Source: Caldilineaceae bacterium (GTDB lineage: Bacteria; Chloroflexota; Anaerolineae; Caldilineales; Caldilineaceae). Taken from it: 64,000 nucleotides of DNA. Positions 43,490 through 54,157 of this stretch are shown in pieces. The stretch covers positions 78,881 through 142,880 of the forward strand of contig JAJDTL010000014.1 in assembly GCA_022827195.1 (NCBI GenBank), read 5' to 3'. Under the pieces are notes generated by a model. That model was given only the letters and a program-made list of their open reading frames with translations, did not search any database and was not told the origin of the DNA. Positions within the stretch are counted from its first letter, which is position 1. Each line of letters begins with the position of its first letter. Both the position numbers and the translations under genes were made by a program.

Positions 43490-45115
43490 ATGCCAAATTC
43501 CCCCACGCTCATCCGCAACGCCCGCATCGTCGACGGCACCGGCAACCCCTGGCGCTACGGCGATCTGCTCCTGCAGGGCGACCGCATCGAAAACGTCGCC
43601 GCGCCGGGCACCGTTGACCCCGATCAGTGCGGGGAAGTGGTCGACGCCGCCGGTCTCGTCGCCTGCCCCGGGTTCATCGATATCCAGAGCCATTCCATCC
43701 TCTCGCTGATGATCGACGGGCGCTGCCTGTCCAAGATCACGCAGGGCGTGACCACGGAGATCATGGGCGAGGCCTGGACGCCGGCCCCGGTCGCGGGCCG
43801 CCACACCGACCCAATGGCGAATTCGATCCTGCCCATGCCAGTCAGCGCCGAGTGGACCGAGGCAATGCGGGATTGGACGCGCTTCGGCGACTGGCTGCGG
43901 GCGGTGGAATCTGCCGGCGTCTCCCCCAATATCGGCTCGTTCCTCGGCGGCGGGACCCTGCGCCAGGTCGGCAAGGGCATGGAAATGGGTCGGCCCTCTC
44001 CCGATGAAATGGCGCTGATGCAGCGTACCATGGCTGAGTCAATGGAGGACGGCGCCTTCGGCGTCTCATACGCGCTTATCTACCCCCCTGACGCCTACAC
44101 CGATACTGAAGAGCTTGTCGAAATCTGCAAGGTGGTGGGTCGCTATCATGGCGTCTACATCACCCATCTGCGTTCGGAGGCAGCGCGCTTTTTCGAGGCG
44201 CTGGAGGAGGCGCTGACGATAGGCCGCCGCGCCGACCTGCCGGTGGAGATCTATCACCTGAAGGCGTCGGGGACCGCCAACTGGCACAAAATGCCTTCGG
44301 TGGTCGCCCGCATCGAGGAGGCGCGCACGCAGGGGTTGGACGTAACTGCCGACATGTATCCCTACGACGCTTCGGGCACCGGGTTGTCCTCCCTGCTGCC
44401 GACCTGGACCGCGGCAGATGGTGACTTCTTCCGCAATCTGGAGGATGCGGACACGCGCGCACGCGTGCGCGCCGAGGTGCTGGAGGAAGGCGGCGCGCAA
44501 GGGAAACTGTATACGCGCGGCGGCGCAGCCGGTGTCTTGCCGGTGGGCTTCGAAAAGGCGGAGAACAAGCGCTACGTGGGTATGAACCTGGCGCAGGTCG
44601 CAGCAGAACGCGGGCAGGACTGGCTGGACTGCGTCATCGACCTGCTGCGCTCGGAAGGGCAGCGTATCGGCACGATCTTCCTTTCCATCAGCGAGGATAA
44701 CATGCGCACCCAGCTGCCGCTGCCCTGGATCAAGATTTCAAGCGACGCGGCCGGCCTCGACCCGGACTGGGCCGCCGAACTCGGTCCTACCCACCCGCGC
44801 GCCTACGGCACATACCCGCGCGTGCTGGGCAAATTTGTGCGCGAGGAGCGGCTTCTCACGCTGGAGGATGCGGTGCGCAAGATGACGGGCGCCGTCGCCG
44901 ACCGGCTCGGCCTGCGCAAGAGGGGACATCTGCGCGCCGGCTTCTACGCCGACGTCGTGCTCTTCGATCCGCGAACGATCGGCGACCGCGCCACTTTTGC
45001 CGATTCACATCGACTGTCGGTCGGCGTTCAGCATGTGTGGGTCAATGGTGAGCGCGTGCTGCGCGACGGGGAACACACGGGCGCGACCCCGGGGCGGTTC
45101 GTAAGAAGGGATTGA
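43490..45115 (+). CDS. D-aminoacylase-like amidohydrolase (N-acyl-D-amino-acid deacylase family)
   Basis: 541 residues. An N-terminal beta-sandwich (IRNARIVDGTGNP) leads to CPGFIDIQSHS, an amidohydrolase metal motif in which the first His of H-x-H is Gln66. VYITHLRSE and VEIYHLKASG supply the two His ligands, and IKISSDAAG the Asp. The position of the bridging Cys96 of D-aminoacylase (GVTTxxxGNC in the family) reads GVTTEIMGEAW here, so the metal site differs. The C-terminal sandwich (GFYADVVLFDPRTI) is typical. It starts 9 bases after the serine hydrolase and is the last gene of the operon. The substrate could be an N-acylated amino acid or a related amide. Confidence 0.85.
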   Translation: MPNSPTLIRNARIVDGTGNPWRYGDLLLQGDRIENVAAPGTVDPDQCGEVVDAAGLVACPGFIDIQSHSILSLMIDGRCLSKITQGVTTEIMGEAWTPAPVAGRHTDPMANSILPMPVSAEWTEAMRDWTRFGDWLRAVESAGVSPNIGSFLGGGTLRQVGKGMEMGRPSPDEMALMQRTMAESMEDGAFGVSYALIYPPDAYTDTEELVEICKVVGRYHGVYITHLRSEAARFFEALEEALTIGRRADLPVEIYHLKASGTANWHKMPSVVARIEEARTQGLDVTADMYPYDASGTGLSSLLPTWTAADGDFFRNLEDADTRARVRAEVLEEGGAQGKLYTRGGAAGVLPVGFEKAENKRYVGMNLAQVAAERGQDWLDCVIDLLRSEGQRIGTIFLSISEDNMRTQLPLPWIKISSDAAGLDPDWAAELGPTHPRAYGTYPRVLGKFVREERLLTLEDAVRKMTGAVADRLGLRKRGHLRAGFYADVVLFDPRTIGDRATFADSHRLSVGVQHVWVNGERVLRDGEHTGATPGRFVRRD

Positions 45116-45136
45116 AGCAGCCGCAGATGGTAAGCG

Positions 45137-45700
45137 CTATTGACCGAGATCAGCCAGGTTGCGGGTGGCGCCAATGCTGCCCAGCTCCTCGTCCAGCTTC
45201 AACCGGTGGAGCTCCATACGCCAGATGGGGAGCGTGATGTTGAGGTCGGCAATGCGGCGGTTGAGGTCGGCGATCTGCTCCTCCCAGCCGCGCAGCGTCC
45301 GCTTCCAGCCGCTTTCGAGCGCCGCCGCGTCGTTCCCGGGCGCGCCTGCCCGGGCGCGTGTCAGCGTCCATTGGCGTCGCATCGCCGTGCGCAGCGCCTC
45401 GATCTCGCTCTGTAGCGCCTTGCGGTCGCCTATCCAGCCCGGCGTCAGATCGTTGTCCTTGAGCAGCTTGTTGGCCATGCGCATATCGGACGGCTCGTTG
45501 GGGTTCTCGTTGAGCCGCAGGGGCCGGCCCGAACCGGGCAGATTGTCAAAGGCCCCCTTGGACGCTGCCTCGTCAAGCTGCTCGCTGATCAGGTCCTGCC
45601 ATTCATTCAGCCCGCGCGGCCGCGCCCGCCGCCTCGGAACAGCCCCGGCCGTTTCCGATGACACATTGTCAATAGTTTGTCGCTTGTCTTTTCTGGTCAT
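45137..45700 (-). CDS. DUF1992 (DnaJ-C28-like conserved) domain protein
   Basis: 187 residues. The central part has the DUF1992 pattern WQDLISEQLDEAASKGAFDNLPGSGRPL followed by MANKLLKDNDLTPGWI; the C-terminal third is a helical, probably coiled-coil region. The basic N-terminus (KDKRQ...RRRARPRG) is low complexity. The family is widespread and uncharacterised; it is often named for its occurrence in DNAJC28. It converges with the amidohydrolase gene and diverges from the CPBP gene. Confidence 0.85.
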   Translation of the reverse strand: MTRKDKRQTIDNVSSETAGAVPRRRARPRGLNEWQDLISEQLDEAASKGAFDNLPGSGRPLRLNENPNEPSDMRMANKLLKDNDLTPGWIGDRKALQSEIEALRTAMRRQWTLTRARAGAPGNDAAALESGWKRTLRGWEEQIADLNRRIADLNITLPIWRMELHRLKLDEELGSIGATRNLADLGQ

Positions 45701-45800
45701 CCCTCACCCGGCCTTTGCTTCAGCGTATGTGAATCCTATCACAAATGGCAATCCCCGCCGAAAGTGTGGCACAGCGCGATTCATCAAAGGAGAGAGACAA

Positions 45801-46775
45801 ATGCTGACGATAGCCCGTGTATTCTGGAATCCCGCCGACAGTAGGCTCCGGGCGTTCTGGCGCGTGACGATACACTTCGTCGTGATCGTTGTCGGACTGC
45901 TGCTTACTTCGGCTATACTGCGCCTTCTCTTGTCGGGCGGCGAAGGTGGCGGCGATAGCGGCACAGACCCTTTCAAGTCCATGGTCGCTCTGGTAATCAC
46001 CGGCCTGATCTATGTCGTCGTTACAATCGTCGCGGGCAAACTGCTGGATCGCCGCAGGTTTAGTGACTATGGCCTGCTCTGGAACACCCAGTGGCGCCGG
46101 GATCTGCTTTTCGGCCTGATGCTTGGCGGCCTCCTAATGGGCGGAATCTTTGTCATAGAGCTGGCAATGGGATGGATCACGATTGAAGGCATCTTCTTCA
46201 CTCTCCTTCCATTTCCTTTCGCCGCCGCCTTCCTCTTCTTCCTGTTTCAGATGGCGATGGTTGGCACCTACGAGGAGCTCGTGTTCCGCGGCTATCAGAT
46301 GAAGAACATCGCCGAAGGGCTCAACTTCAGCCCGCTCAAAGGAAGAACGGCGCTGTTCCTGGCGTGGATTCTCTCCTCCGTCGCTTTCGGTCTGATTCAC
46401 GCCTTCAACCCAGGTGCGACCCTGTCCACGACCATCAGAGTCACTTTGGCAGGGGTCTTCCTGGCATTGCCCTTCCTTTTGACCGGCGAATTGGCCCTCT
46501 CCGTCGGGGTCCATATCGCCTGGAACTTCTTTCAGGGCAACGTATTTGGCTTTCCGGTCAGCGGTCTGACGATGTTTCGGACCACGATCTTCAATACGGT
46601 TCAGGGCGGCCCCGAACTGTGGACAGGCGGCGACTTTGGGCCGGAGGCAGGGCTGTTGGGCTTAATTGCCATCATAGCCGGCTCCCTGGCCATGCTCTGG
46701 TGGGTGAAACGCACACGCGGCGGGCTGGGTATCGCGTACTCCCTCGCTGAGTACCGGCGAGATCCTGCAAGCTGA
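45801..46775 (+). CDS. CPBP-family intramembrane metalloprotease (first of a tandem pair)
   Basis: 324 residues from an ATG preceded by AAAGGAG; an upstream-open frame overlapping the DUF1992 gene is not used. About eight membrane segments. The three Abi/CPBP motifs are EELVFRGYQ (EExxxR), AFGLIHAFN (FxxxH) and HIAWNFFQGNVFG (HxxxN). Members cleave prenylated or membrane peptides or act in bacteriocin self-immunity; the target here is unknown. A paralogue follows at 46874. Confidence 0.92.
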   Translation: MLTIARVFWNPADSRLRAFWRVTIHFVVIVVGLLLTSAILRLLLSGGEGGGDSGTDPFKSMVALVITGLIYVVVTIVAGKLLDRRRFSDYGLLWNTQWRRDLLFGLMLGGLLMGGIFVIELAMGWITIEGIFFTLLPFPFAAAFLFFLFQMAMVGTYEELVFRGYQMKNIAEGLNFSPLKGRTALFLAWILSSVAFGLIHAFNPGATLSTTIRVTLAGVFLALPFLLTGELALSVGVHIAWNFFQGNVFGFPVSGLTMFRTTIFNTVQGGPELWTGGDFGPEAGLLGLIAIIAGSLAMLWWVKRTRGGLGIAYSLAEYRRDPAS

Positions 46776-46873
46776 CGCGCCGGATACAGCGAATAGAATA
46801 ATCTTGTCGAGTCCTGCCGCTGCGGGGGCAACGAGCAGGAATGGTTCGGCACGCCAGCGTGTAAAGGCCGAAG

Positions 46874-47887
46874 ATGAACCTCATTTCTCAACTGTTCTGG
46901 AGTTCCGATGACAGGCGGCCGCGCACGCTCTGGCGGCTGGTCCTGTTCGCGCTCCTGCTTGCCGCTACCATGCTGGCGGTGAACTCGCTGCTCGCCGATG
47001 TATTTGGCACAGACCTGGAATCTGCGATGGGCGAACTCGGCCTGTTCACCGAATGGAGGCTTGCCCGCTACCTGCTGCAGATGGCGCTGGGCCTGCTGGC
47101 GGTTGTGTTGCCCACCCTGTTCGCGGCCCGATTCTTCGACCGGCGGCCAGTTTCCGATCTTGGTCTGCAGTTGACGGCCGGCTGGTGGCGGGATCTCTGC
47201 TTCGGCCTGCTGCTGGGAGCGCTGCTCATGTTCCTGGTCTTCATTGTCGAATTGGCGCTGGGCTGGATTACAATTGCAAATACCTTTTCTACTCGTTCGT
47301 CGCAGTCATTCTGGGTTGCTCTCGTTTCGCCCTTGACGCTGTTCCTGGCGGTGGGCATTTACGAGGAGCTGGTGGTCCGCGGCTATCTGTTGAAGAACCT
47401 GGCCGAGGGCCTCAGCTTTGGCCCACTGGCTGGCAAGGTCGGGATGCTGCTGGCGCTGCTGATCTCCTCAGTAACGTTCGGACTGGCCCATGCCGGCAAT
47501 CCGAATGCGTCGGCAGTCAGCAATTTCTATCTCTTCCTGGCTGGCCTGTTGCTGGGGCTGCCCTTTGTCCTGACCGATGAGCTGGCGATTCCAATTGGCC
47601 TGCACATTACGTGGAACTTCTTCCAGGGCAACGTCTTCGGCTTTCCGGTCAGTGGGACGTCGGCCAATCAGACGACCTTCATCGCGGTGGAGCAGGGCGG
47701 CCCGGTACTGTGGACTGGCGGCGTCTTCGGGCCGGAGGCCGGGCTGATTGGCGTTTTCGCTATAGTTGTCGGCTCATTTCTGATCATCTGGTGGGTGAAG
47801 AGGACGCGCGGCAAGGTCGCGTTCTGTTCGTCGGTCGCCGAGTATCAACCCCGAATCTCTGTCCCTGCCGGGACTGCCGAGCACTGA
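46874..47887 (+). CDS. CPBP-family intramembrane metalloprotease (second of a tandem pair)
   Basis: 337 residues with motifs EELVVRGYL, TFGLAHAGNPN and HITWNFFQGNVFGFPVSG. It is similar to the preceding gene over most of its length, including the shared WNFFQGNVFGFPVSG string and GPEAGL near the C-terminus, so the pair arose by tandem duplication. The stop codon at 47885-47887 overlaps an ATG of the argH frame, but I prefer the GTG at 47929 as argH start. Confidence 0.92.
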   Translation: MNLISQLFWSSDDRRPRTLWRLVLFALLLAATMLAVNSLLADVFGTDLESAMGELGLFTEWRLARYLLQMALGLLAVVLPTLFAARFFDRRPVSDLGLQLTAGWWRDLCFGLLLGALLMFLVFIVELALGWITIANTFSTRSSQSFWVALVSPLTLFLAVGIYEELVVRGYLLKNLAEGLSFGPLAGKVGMLLALLISSVTFGLAHAGNPNASAVSNFYLFLAGLLLGLPFVLTDELAIPIGLHITWNFFQGNVFGFPVSGTSANQTTFIAVEQGGPVLWTGGVFGPEAGLIGVFAIVVGSFLIIWWVKRTRGKVAFCSSVAEYQPRISVPAGTAEH

Positions 47888-47928
47888 TGCCGGGCCGGTT
47901 GGATGAGGCAGTTGGGAGAAAGGCTAAA

Positions 47929-49305
<1,377 letters not shown>

Positions 49306-49360
49306 ACTTTCCCGTTTCCGGACCGAGCTTGGCGAATCGGTTCCCGCGCGTAATTCTGAA

Positions 49361-49389
49361 TTGACAAAGAGTTTGGCCGTTGTTAGAAT
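49361..49389 (+). promoter_or_regulatory. Near-consensus sigma-70 promoter for oppDF
   Basis: TTGACA (49361-49366), a 17-base spacer and TAGAAT (49384-49389). Transcription would start about 50 bases before the ATG at 49447. Confidence 0.72.
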
Positions 49390-49446
49390 AGCACATCCAT
49401 TACGCTCAATCGAGAGCAGCGACATTGGAATAGGAAAGAGAGAGTC

Positions 49447-50469
49447 ATGGCCAACCTGATTGAAGTCAGCAATCTCCAGACGCAATTCTTCACCCAGGAT
49501 GGAATCGTCCACGCGGTCAACGGCATCAGCTATGAGGTCGCCGAGGGCGAGACGGTCGCGATCGTAGGCGAATCGGGCAGCGGCAAAAGTGTCGGCGTCA
49601 TGTCCCTGATCCGGCTGATCCCTGAACCGCCGGGGAAGATCGTCAACGGGGAAGTGAATTTCGACGGCCAGGACCTGCTGCAGCTCAACGAAGAAGAGTT
49701 GCGCCAGATTCGCGGCAACCGCATCGCGATGATCTTCCAGGACCCGATGACGTCACTCAACCCCGTGTTGACCATCGGCCGCCAGATCACCGAAGCGCTT
49801 GAACTGCATCTGAACATGAACCGCGAGGAAAGCCGCGCAAGGGCTGTCGAGCTGCTGGAGCTGGTCGGCATTCCCGATGCCTCGGCCAGGCTGGACGACT
49901 ACCCGCATCAGTTCTCCGGCGGCATGCGTCAGCGCGTGATGATCGCGATGGGCCTCAGCTGCAACCCGCAGCTGCTCATCGCCGACGAGCCGACAACCGC
50001 GCTCGACGTTACGATTCAGGCCCAGATCGTCGACCTTGTGCGGCGGCTCCAGAGCGAGCTGGGCATGGCCATTATTTGGATTACCCACGACCTTGGCGTT
50101 GTCGCCGGCATGGCCGACCGCGTGCTGGTGATGTATGCCGGTTTCATCGTCGAAGAGGGCCCGGTCGACGTTATCTACGGCCACCCCCGACATCCCTATA
50201 CGCTTGGCCTGCTGCGTTCGATTCCGCGGCTGGACCTTGGCAGACAGCGGCGGCTGATCCCGATCGAAGGCCTGCCGCCCGATCTGCTAGACCCGCCGCA
50301 GAGTTGTCCGTTTGCGCCGCGCTGCCCATTCGTTATCGACAAATGCCACGAAGAGAACCCGCCCCTGACAGCGATCGATGCCGTGCGCAAGACAGCCTGC
50401 TGGGTCGACCTGTCCGAAGTCGAAATCTATGATACGAGCGCCGATGAACAGGTGGAGGCCGTCGCATGA
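49447..50469 (+). CDS. Peptide ABC transporter ATP-binding protein, OppD/DppD type
   Basis: 340 residues. Walker [16 protein letters not shown]-loop [13 protein letters not shown], signature [15 protein letters not shown] and Walker [14 protein letters not shown]. The C-terminal oligo-HPY domain contains [17 protein letters not shown], the Cys-rich loop found in this family. It overlaps the next gene by four bases. No binding protein or permeases are adjacent, except a degraded binding-protein remnant downstream. Confidence 0.94.
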   Translation: MANLIEVSNLQTQFFTQDGIVHAVNGISYEVAEGETVAIVGESGSGKSVGVMSLIRLIPEPPGKIVNGEVNFDGQDLLQLNEEELRQIRGNRIAMIFQDPMTSLNPVLTIGRQITEALELHLNMNREESRARAVELLELVGIPDASARLDDYPHQFSGGMRQRVMIAMGLSCNPQLLIADEPTTALDVTIQAQIVDLVRRLQSELGMAIIWITHDLGVVAGMADRVLVMYAGFIVEEGPVDVIYGHPRHPYTLGLLRSIPRLDLGRQRRLIPIEGLPPDLLDPPQSCPFAPRCPFVIDKCHEENPPLTAIDAVRKTACWVDLSEVEIYDTSADEQVEAVA

Positions 50470-51548
50470 CCAATCAGAATTCTGGCAACGGAGAAGTCGC
50501 GGCTGCACAGGAAACAGGCCAGGGCGATGTGCTGTTGAGTGTGCAGGAGTTGAAGATGCACTTTCCGATCACCCGCGGCATCATTCTGCAGCGGCAGGTC
50601 GGGAGCATCAAGGCCGTTGACGGCATCAACTTTGAACTGATGCGCGGCGAAACGCTCGGCTTGGTCGGAGAGTCCGGTTGCGGTAAGTCCACGACCGGGC
50701 GCGCCATCCTGCAGCTCTACGAACCGACCGCCGGAGAGGTGATCTTCGAAGGACAGGACCTCACGAAGATCAACAGCGGCGACCTGCGCCGCATGCGCCG
50801 CCGCATGCAGATGATCTTTCAGGACCCCTACGCTTCGCTCAACCCGCGCATGACCGTCGGCAGCATCGTCGGCGAGCCGCTCGAAGTCCACAAAATTGGC
50901 GGCAACCGGCGCGAACAGCAGCAGCGCGTGCAGGAGCTTCTGGAAATTGTCGGCCTGAATCCATACTTTATCAACCGCTATCCCCACGAGTTTTCCGGTG
51001 GTCAGCGGCAGCGCATCGGCGTCGCACGCGCCCTGGCGGTGAACCCGTCGTTTATCGTCTGCGACGAGCCGATTTCAGCCCTGGATGTCTCGATTCAGGC
51101 GCAGGTCATCAACCTGCTCGAGGACCTGCAGAACGATCTTGGTTTGACCTATCTCTTCATCGCCCATGACCTCTCGGTCGTGCGCCACATCTCCGACCGC
51201 ATCGCGGTCATGTACCTGGGCAAGATCGTCGAGTTGGCCGGCCGCGAGGAGCTGTACGAAAATCCGATGCACCCATACACGCAGGCGCTCCTCTCCGCCG
51301 TGCCGATTCCCGACCCGCAGGTCGAAAAGAAACGGCAGCGCATTATCCTCGAAGGCGATGTGCCCAGTCCGGCGGAGCCGCCCACCGGCTGCAACTTCAA
51401 CACGCGCTGCCCGCAGGTCATGGACGTCTGCCACCAGTACGAACCTGCTTTCACCAACCTCGGCGACGGGCACCACGTCGCCTGCTTCCTCTACGACCAA
51501 GTGGAAGCCCTTGACGAAAAAGGCAATCGCGTCGCCGCCGCGGCATAA
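50466..51548 (+). CDS. Peptide ABC transporter ATP-binding protein, OppF/DppF type
   Basis: 360 residues. Walker [17 protein letters not shown]-loop [13 protein letters not shown], signature [17 protein letters not shown] and Walker [13 protein letters not shown]. The C-terminal part carries [15 protein letters not shown], the same Cys-rich loop. It forms a heterodimer with OppD to power an oligopeptide-type permease. A stem-loop follows its stop codon. Confidence 0.94.
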   Translation: MTNQNSGNGEVAAAQETGQGDVLLSVQELKMHFPITRGIILQRQVGSIKAVDGINFELMRGETLGLVGESGCGKSTTGRAILQLYEPTAGEVIFEGQDLTKINSGDLRRMRRRMQMIFQDPYASLNPRMTVGSIVGEPLEVHKIGGNRREQQQRVQELLEIVGLNPYFINRYPHEFSGGQRQRIGVARALAVNPSFIVCDEPISALDVSIQAQVINLLEDLQNDLGLTYLFIAHDLSVVRHISDRIAVMYLGKIVELAGREELYENPMHPYTQALLSAVPIPDPQVEKKRQRIILEGDVPSPAEPPTGCNFNTRCPQVMDVCHQYEPAFTNLGDGHHVACFLYDQVEALDEKGNRVAAAA

Positions 51549-51701
51549 GACACTTGGGCAGGGATTCAAGTCAACTGTTTCCCTGCCACCCACTCCTGTT
51601 GCGCACGCCCTGAATCTTATACACAGTGTCTTTCCCTACTTCCGGCAAGCAGGCTTGTCGTGGCTTTCCTCGTTTCTTGCGTAACTTGGCAACAGCTCAA
51701 T
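51549..51701. other. Spacer after oppF
   Basis: This stretch has stop codons in all forward frames and only the stem-loop at 51557-51587. It leads directly into the binding-protein remnant. Confidence 0.4.
51557..51587 (+). terminator. Stem-loop after oppF
   Basis: GGCAGGGA (51557-51564) and TCCCTGCC (51580-51587) form an 8-bp stem with a 15-base loop, 8 bases past the oppF stop. There is no T-run, so it may be an mRNA 3' end stabiliser rather than an intrinsic terminator. Confidence 0.4.
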
Positions 51702-51883
51702 GATGGCTCCGTCGCCGCCCAGACCGCCCGCCCGCCGGGCAGCCCGCACTCTACAAACAGGCACAAACGCTGCTCATCAACGACATCGTCGGCGTAGTTC
51801 CCCTGCTCTATATCGCGGAGGAAATCGTTGTCAAGCCTTGGCTCGACCGAATCTACTCAGACACTCTCTATCTGTGTCGGTGA
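51702..51883 (+). pseudogene. C-terminal remnant of a peptide-type solute-binding protein
   Basis: The frame ending at the TGA 51881-51883 reads ALYKQAQTLLINDIVGVVPL, then LYIAEEIVVKPWLDRIYSD, before the stop. This is the standard C-terminal helix-strand pattern of SBP family 5 proteins (compare YYHEIQEIFVEEQPVLNLQ in the intact protein at 30595-32244). Upstream the frame is closed by a stop at 51701-51703, and the rest of the gene is absent. The remnant directly follows oppDF, where a binding-protein gene often sits, so an oppA-like gene was probably lost by deletion. Confidence 0.7.
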
Positions 51884-51977
51884 TCGATTGACAAGGCAGC
51901 CAAGGCGGAGGCGGAGCGCTGAACTGTTTCGCGGGAAAGAGGTGTGCTTAGGCTGGGTGGAGCGCTGCGCAGAGGGT

Positions 51978-52688
51978 CTACTCTTTCTGTTCCGCTTCTT
52001 CCAGAAAGCAGTCGATGCTCTCCGTGATGCCCGCGACAACGCGCTCCGGTTCCTGCATGAGCAGGCGCGCGTCGCCGCCCAGAAAGCCCATCTCCAGAAT
52101 GACTGTCGGCGTGCGGGGAAGGACCTTGCGAAAGGCGTGGTAACGGGTCATCTCTTCGGTGACCGATGGATGGAACGACAGTCCGGTATGGGCGGCGTAA
52201 TGCTCGTCGATGCAGGCGAGCATCTTTCTTTCCGTCAGGGGGATGGCGCTGTTGAACGGGTAGGCCGCCTTGTAGCCGCTGACAAAAATGCAGCTGTCGG
52301 CGTGAAGGCTCAACATGAGCGCTGCGTCCAGGTTTGTCAACCGGGCATCGTATTCCTCGAGGATCAACACCTCCAGGCCTTTACTTTCCAACTGAACGCG
52401 CACCAGTTCGACGATGCGAGCCACGACGTCGACTTCCTTGACTGTCGGAGCGTTCATGTCGCCGCAGATCGCACCCGAGTCGAAGCCGGCATGGCCGCTG
52501 AGCAGGGCAACCGTGAGCGGAGGGACGGTGTCCTGCTCCGGTGTCGGCACTACGATGGTGACGTGTTCAACCTGGCGAGGTAGAAGGAAACCAAAACTTC
52601 TCACAGCCAGAATGACTACCCCTGCAACCAGGACGATACTGAATAGGAGGAACAGTCGCTGCAACCTGCGAATCAGAGCTATGCGCAT
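51978..52688 (-). CDS. N-acetylmuramoyl-L-alanine amidase (Amidase_3 type), membrane-anchored
   Basis: 236 residues. An N-terminal transmembrane anchor (FLLFSIVLVAGVVILAV) is followed by the amidase fold: LLSGHAGFDSGA (zinc His), PTVKEVDVVARI (zinc Glu), MLSLHADSC (zinc His) and ILEMGFLGG (catalytic Glu). This family cleaves the amide between muramic acid and the peptide in peptidoglycan. The stand-alone domain with an uncleaved-looking anchor suggests action at the outer face of the membrane. It diverges from the RodZ-like gene across a short promoter region. Confidence 0.88.
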   Translation of the reverse strand: MRIALIRRLQRLFLLFSIVLVAGVVILAVRSFGFLLPRQVEHVTIVVPTPEQDTVPPLTVALLSGHAGFDSGAICGDMNAPTVKEVDVVARIVELVRVQLESKGLEVLILEEYDARLTNLDAALMLSLHADSCIFVSGYKAAYPFNSAIPLTERKMLACIDEHYAAHTGLSFHPSVTEEMTRYHAFRKVLPRTPTVILEMGFLGGDARLLMQEPERVVAGITESIDCFLEEAEQKE

Positions 52689-52837
52689 TGTTTCCCGAGG
52701 CGTTCTACAACGATCAGACTATTCGCATTGTACCGCCTGGATGGGAACTGTCAATAGTGGCCGCGTACACGCGAACGACAGCCGCGCCGCGCCGCACTGC
52801 CTGCATCGACCGTGCGTCCGGTAATCCTTGGCGGAGT

Positions 52838-52866
52838 TTGAAAGATAGTATTCTCCCGTGTAGAAT
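52838..52866 (+). promoter_or_regulatory. Sigma-70-type promoter for the RodZ-like gene
   Basis: TTGAAA (52838-52843), 17-base spacer, TAGAAT (52861-52866). The predicted transcription start is about 5 bases before the ATG at 52878, so the mRNA would be nearly leaderless. Confidence 0.6.
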
Positions 52867-52877
52867 AGATGCTGATT

Positions 52878-54122
52878 ATGAGTGAAAGTGCCATCTTCCG
52901 GGGGTCTCCAACCCAATCTCCTGAAGGCGGGGCGGACGGCGGCCCGCCTGGCGTGCCCACGCTGCAGTCTTTGGGCGCCATCCTGCGCGATCGCCGCGAG
53001 AGCGCAGGTATACCGCTGGCCGAAGTCGAGCACGCGACGCGCATCCGCCAGAAATACCTGGCCGCCATTGAAGCCGACGAGTGGCATCTCCTGCCCGGCG
53101 AAGTCGTCGGGCGCGGTTTTCTGCGCAACTATGCCTACTATCTGAATCTGGACCCCAACCAGATGGTCGACCGCCGCCGGTCGATGGTCGACAGCAGCCT
53201 GTCGCGAACTCTGGCGGGTACCAGCACAGGGGTTCGCCTGCCCCCGGCACGACCGGTGGACTACCGCCCGCAGGACGTCGACCTCGAGCAGACGGCCTTT
53301 TCCACCCGCTTTAGCGAATCTATCGAATCCATGCGGGACTGGATGGTACCGGTCCTGGCCGCGGTCCTGATCGTACTCGTCGTTCTCATCGCGTTCTGGG
53401 GCGTAAGACAGATGAGCGGACAGCTCGGCGTCATCTTCTCGACCGTCCAGGAGCGAATCTCTTCCGTGGCCGACCGAAACCGGGTCCAGCCCAACGAGCA
53501 GGCCGGTGGTTCAGGAGGCGCGGCAAGCTCCAACGAAGGCGAACCGGGGGTCGCGCCGGTCCCGACTGCTGTGGCGCCGCCTCCCACCGCAACGCCAACG
53601 GCAACGCCCACGACTGTCCCGACTGCAACCGACACGCCCCAGCCAACGGCTACCGACGCGCCCCCTCCGGAGCCCACCGCAACCGAGACGCCCACACCGA
53701 CGCCGACGCCGACCGAGGAACCGACCACGGAGCCTCCGCCGCAGCCCCAGCCACAGCCTGGGCCGCCCCCAATTGTGCCGGTGACCTGTGCCGACAGCCG
53801 CCTGGCCATCTCCTCGCCCGGGATCAATCAGACCGTCAGCGGCGTTGTGCCGATCACGGGGCGCGCCGTGCATGAACAGTTCGATTACTATAAGCTGGAG
53901 TTGGCGCCGGGCTCCGACGCATCGCAGGGCTTCACCTGGTTTGACGGCAGCGACCGGAGCGGAAGCGGCGGCGTTGTCGGGCCGCCTGTCGAGAACGGTA
54001 CGCTGGGCCACTTTGACAGTACGGGCCAGCCCAACGGCGCCTACACCCTGCGGCTGACCGTCGTCGACACGAGCAGCAACTACCCCGAGCCCTGTCAGGT
54101 TACCATAAACGTTCGCAATTGA
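52878..54122 (+). CDS. RodZ-like HTH membrane protein with C-terminal extracellular domain
   Basis: 414 residues from the ATG at 52878; an ATG three codons earlier at 52869 is also in frame. An N-terminal helix-turn-helix of the HTH_25 type (LRDRRESAGIPLAEVEHATR, then RQKYLAAIEADEWHLLPGE) precedes a transmembrane span near VPVLAAVLIVLVVLIAFWGV, a long Pro/Thr-rich linker (PTATPTATPT style, about residues 220-300) and a C-terminal Ig-like domain with two Cys that may form a disulfide (VTCADSRLAI and EPCQVTINV). RodZ proteins link MreB to the cell-wall machinery; the amidase next door fits a cell-envelope role. Strength of the RodZ assignment is moderate. Confidence 0.82.
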   Translation: MSESAIFRGSPTQSPEGGADGGPPGVPTLQSLGAILRDRRESAGIPLAEVEHATRIRQKYLAAIEADEWHLLPGEVVGRGFLRNYAYYLNLDPNQMVDRRRSMVDSSLSRTLAGTSTGVRLPPARPVDYRPQDVDLEQTAFSTRFSESIESMRDWMVPVLAAVLIVLVVLIAFWGVRQMSGQLGVIFSTVQERISSVADRNRVQPNEQAGGSGGAASSNEGEPGVAPVPTAVAPPPTATPTATPTTVPTATDTPQPTATDAPPPEPTATETPTPTPTPTEEPTTEPPPQPQPQPGPPPIVPVTCADSRLAISSPGINQTVSGVVPITGRAVHEQFDYYKLELAPGSDASQGFTWFDGSDRSGSGGVVGPPVENGTLGHFDSTGQPNGAYTLRLTVVDTSSNYPEPCQVTINVRN

Positions 54123-54157
54123 AGGGCGCCTGCGCCGCAGTGAGATTGCTGGCCCGC

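Noticed and set aside
45159..45800. A long N-terminal extension of the first CPBP gene
   Set aside because: It is open only because of GC bias and overlaps the DUF1992 gene on the other strand. The ATG at 45801 has a good ribosome-binding site and gives the normal protein length.
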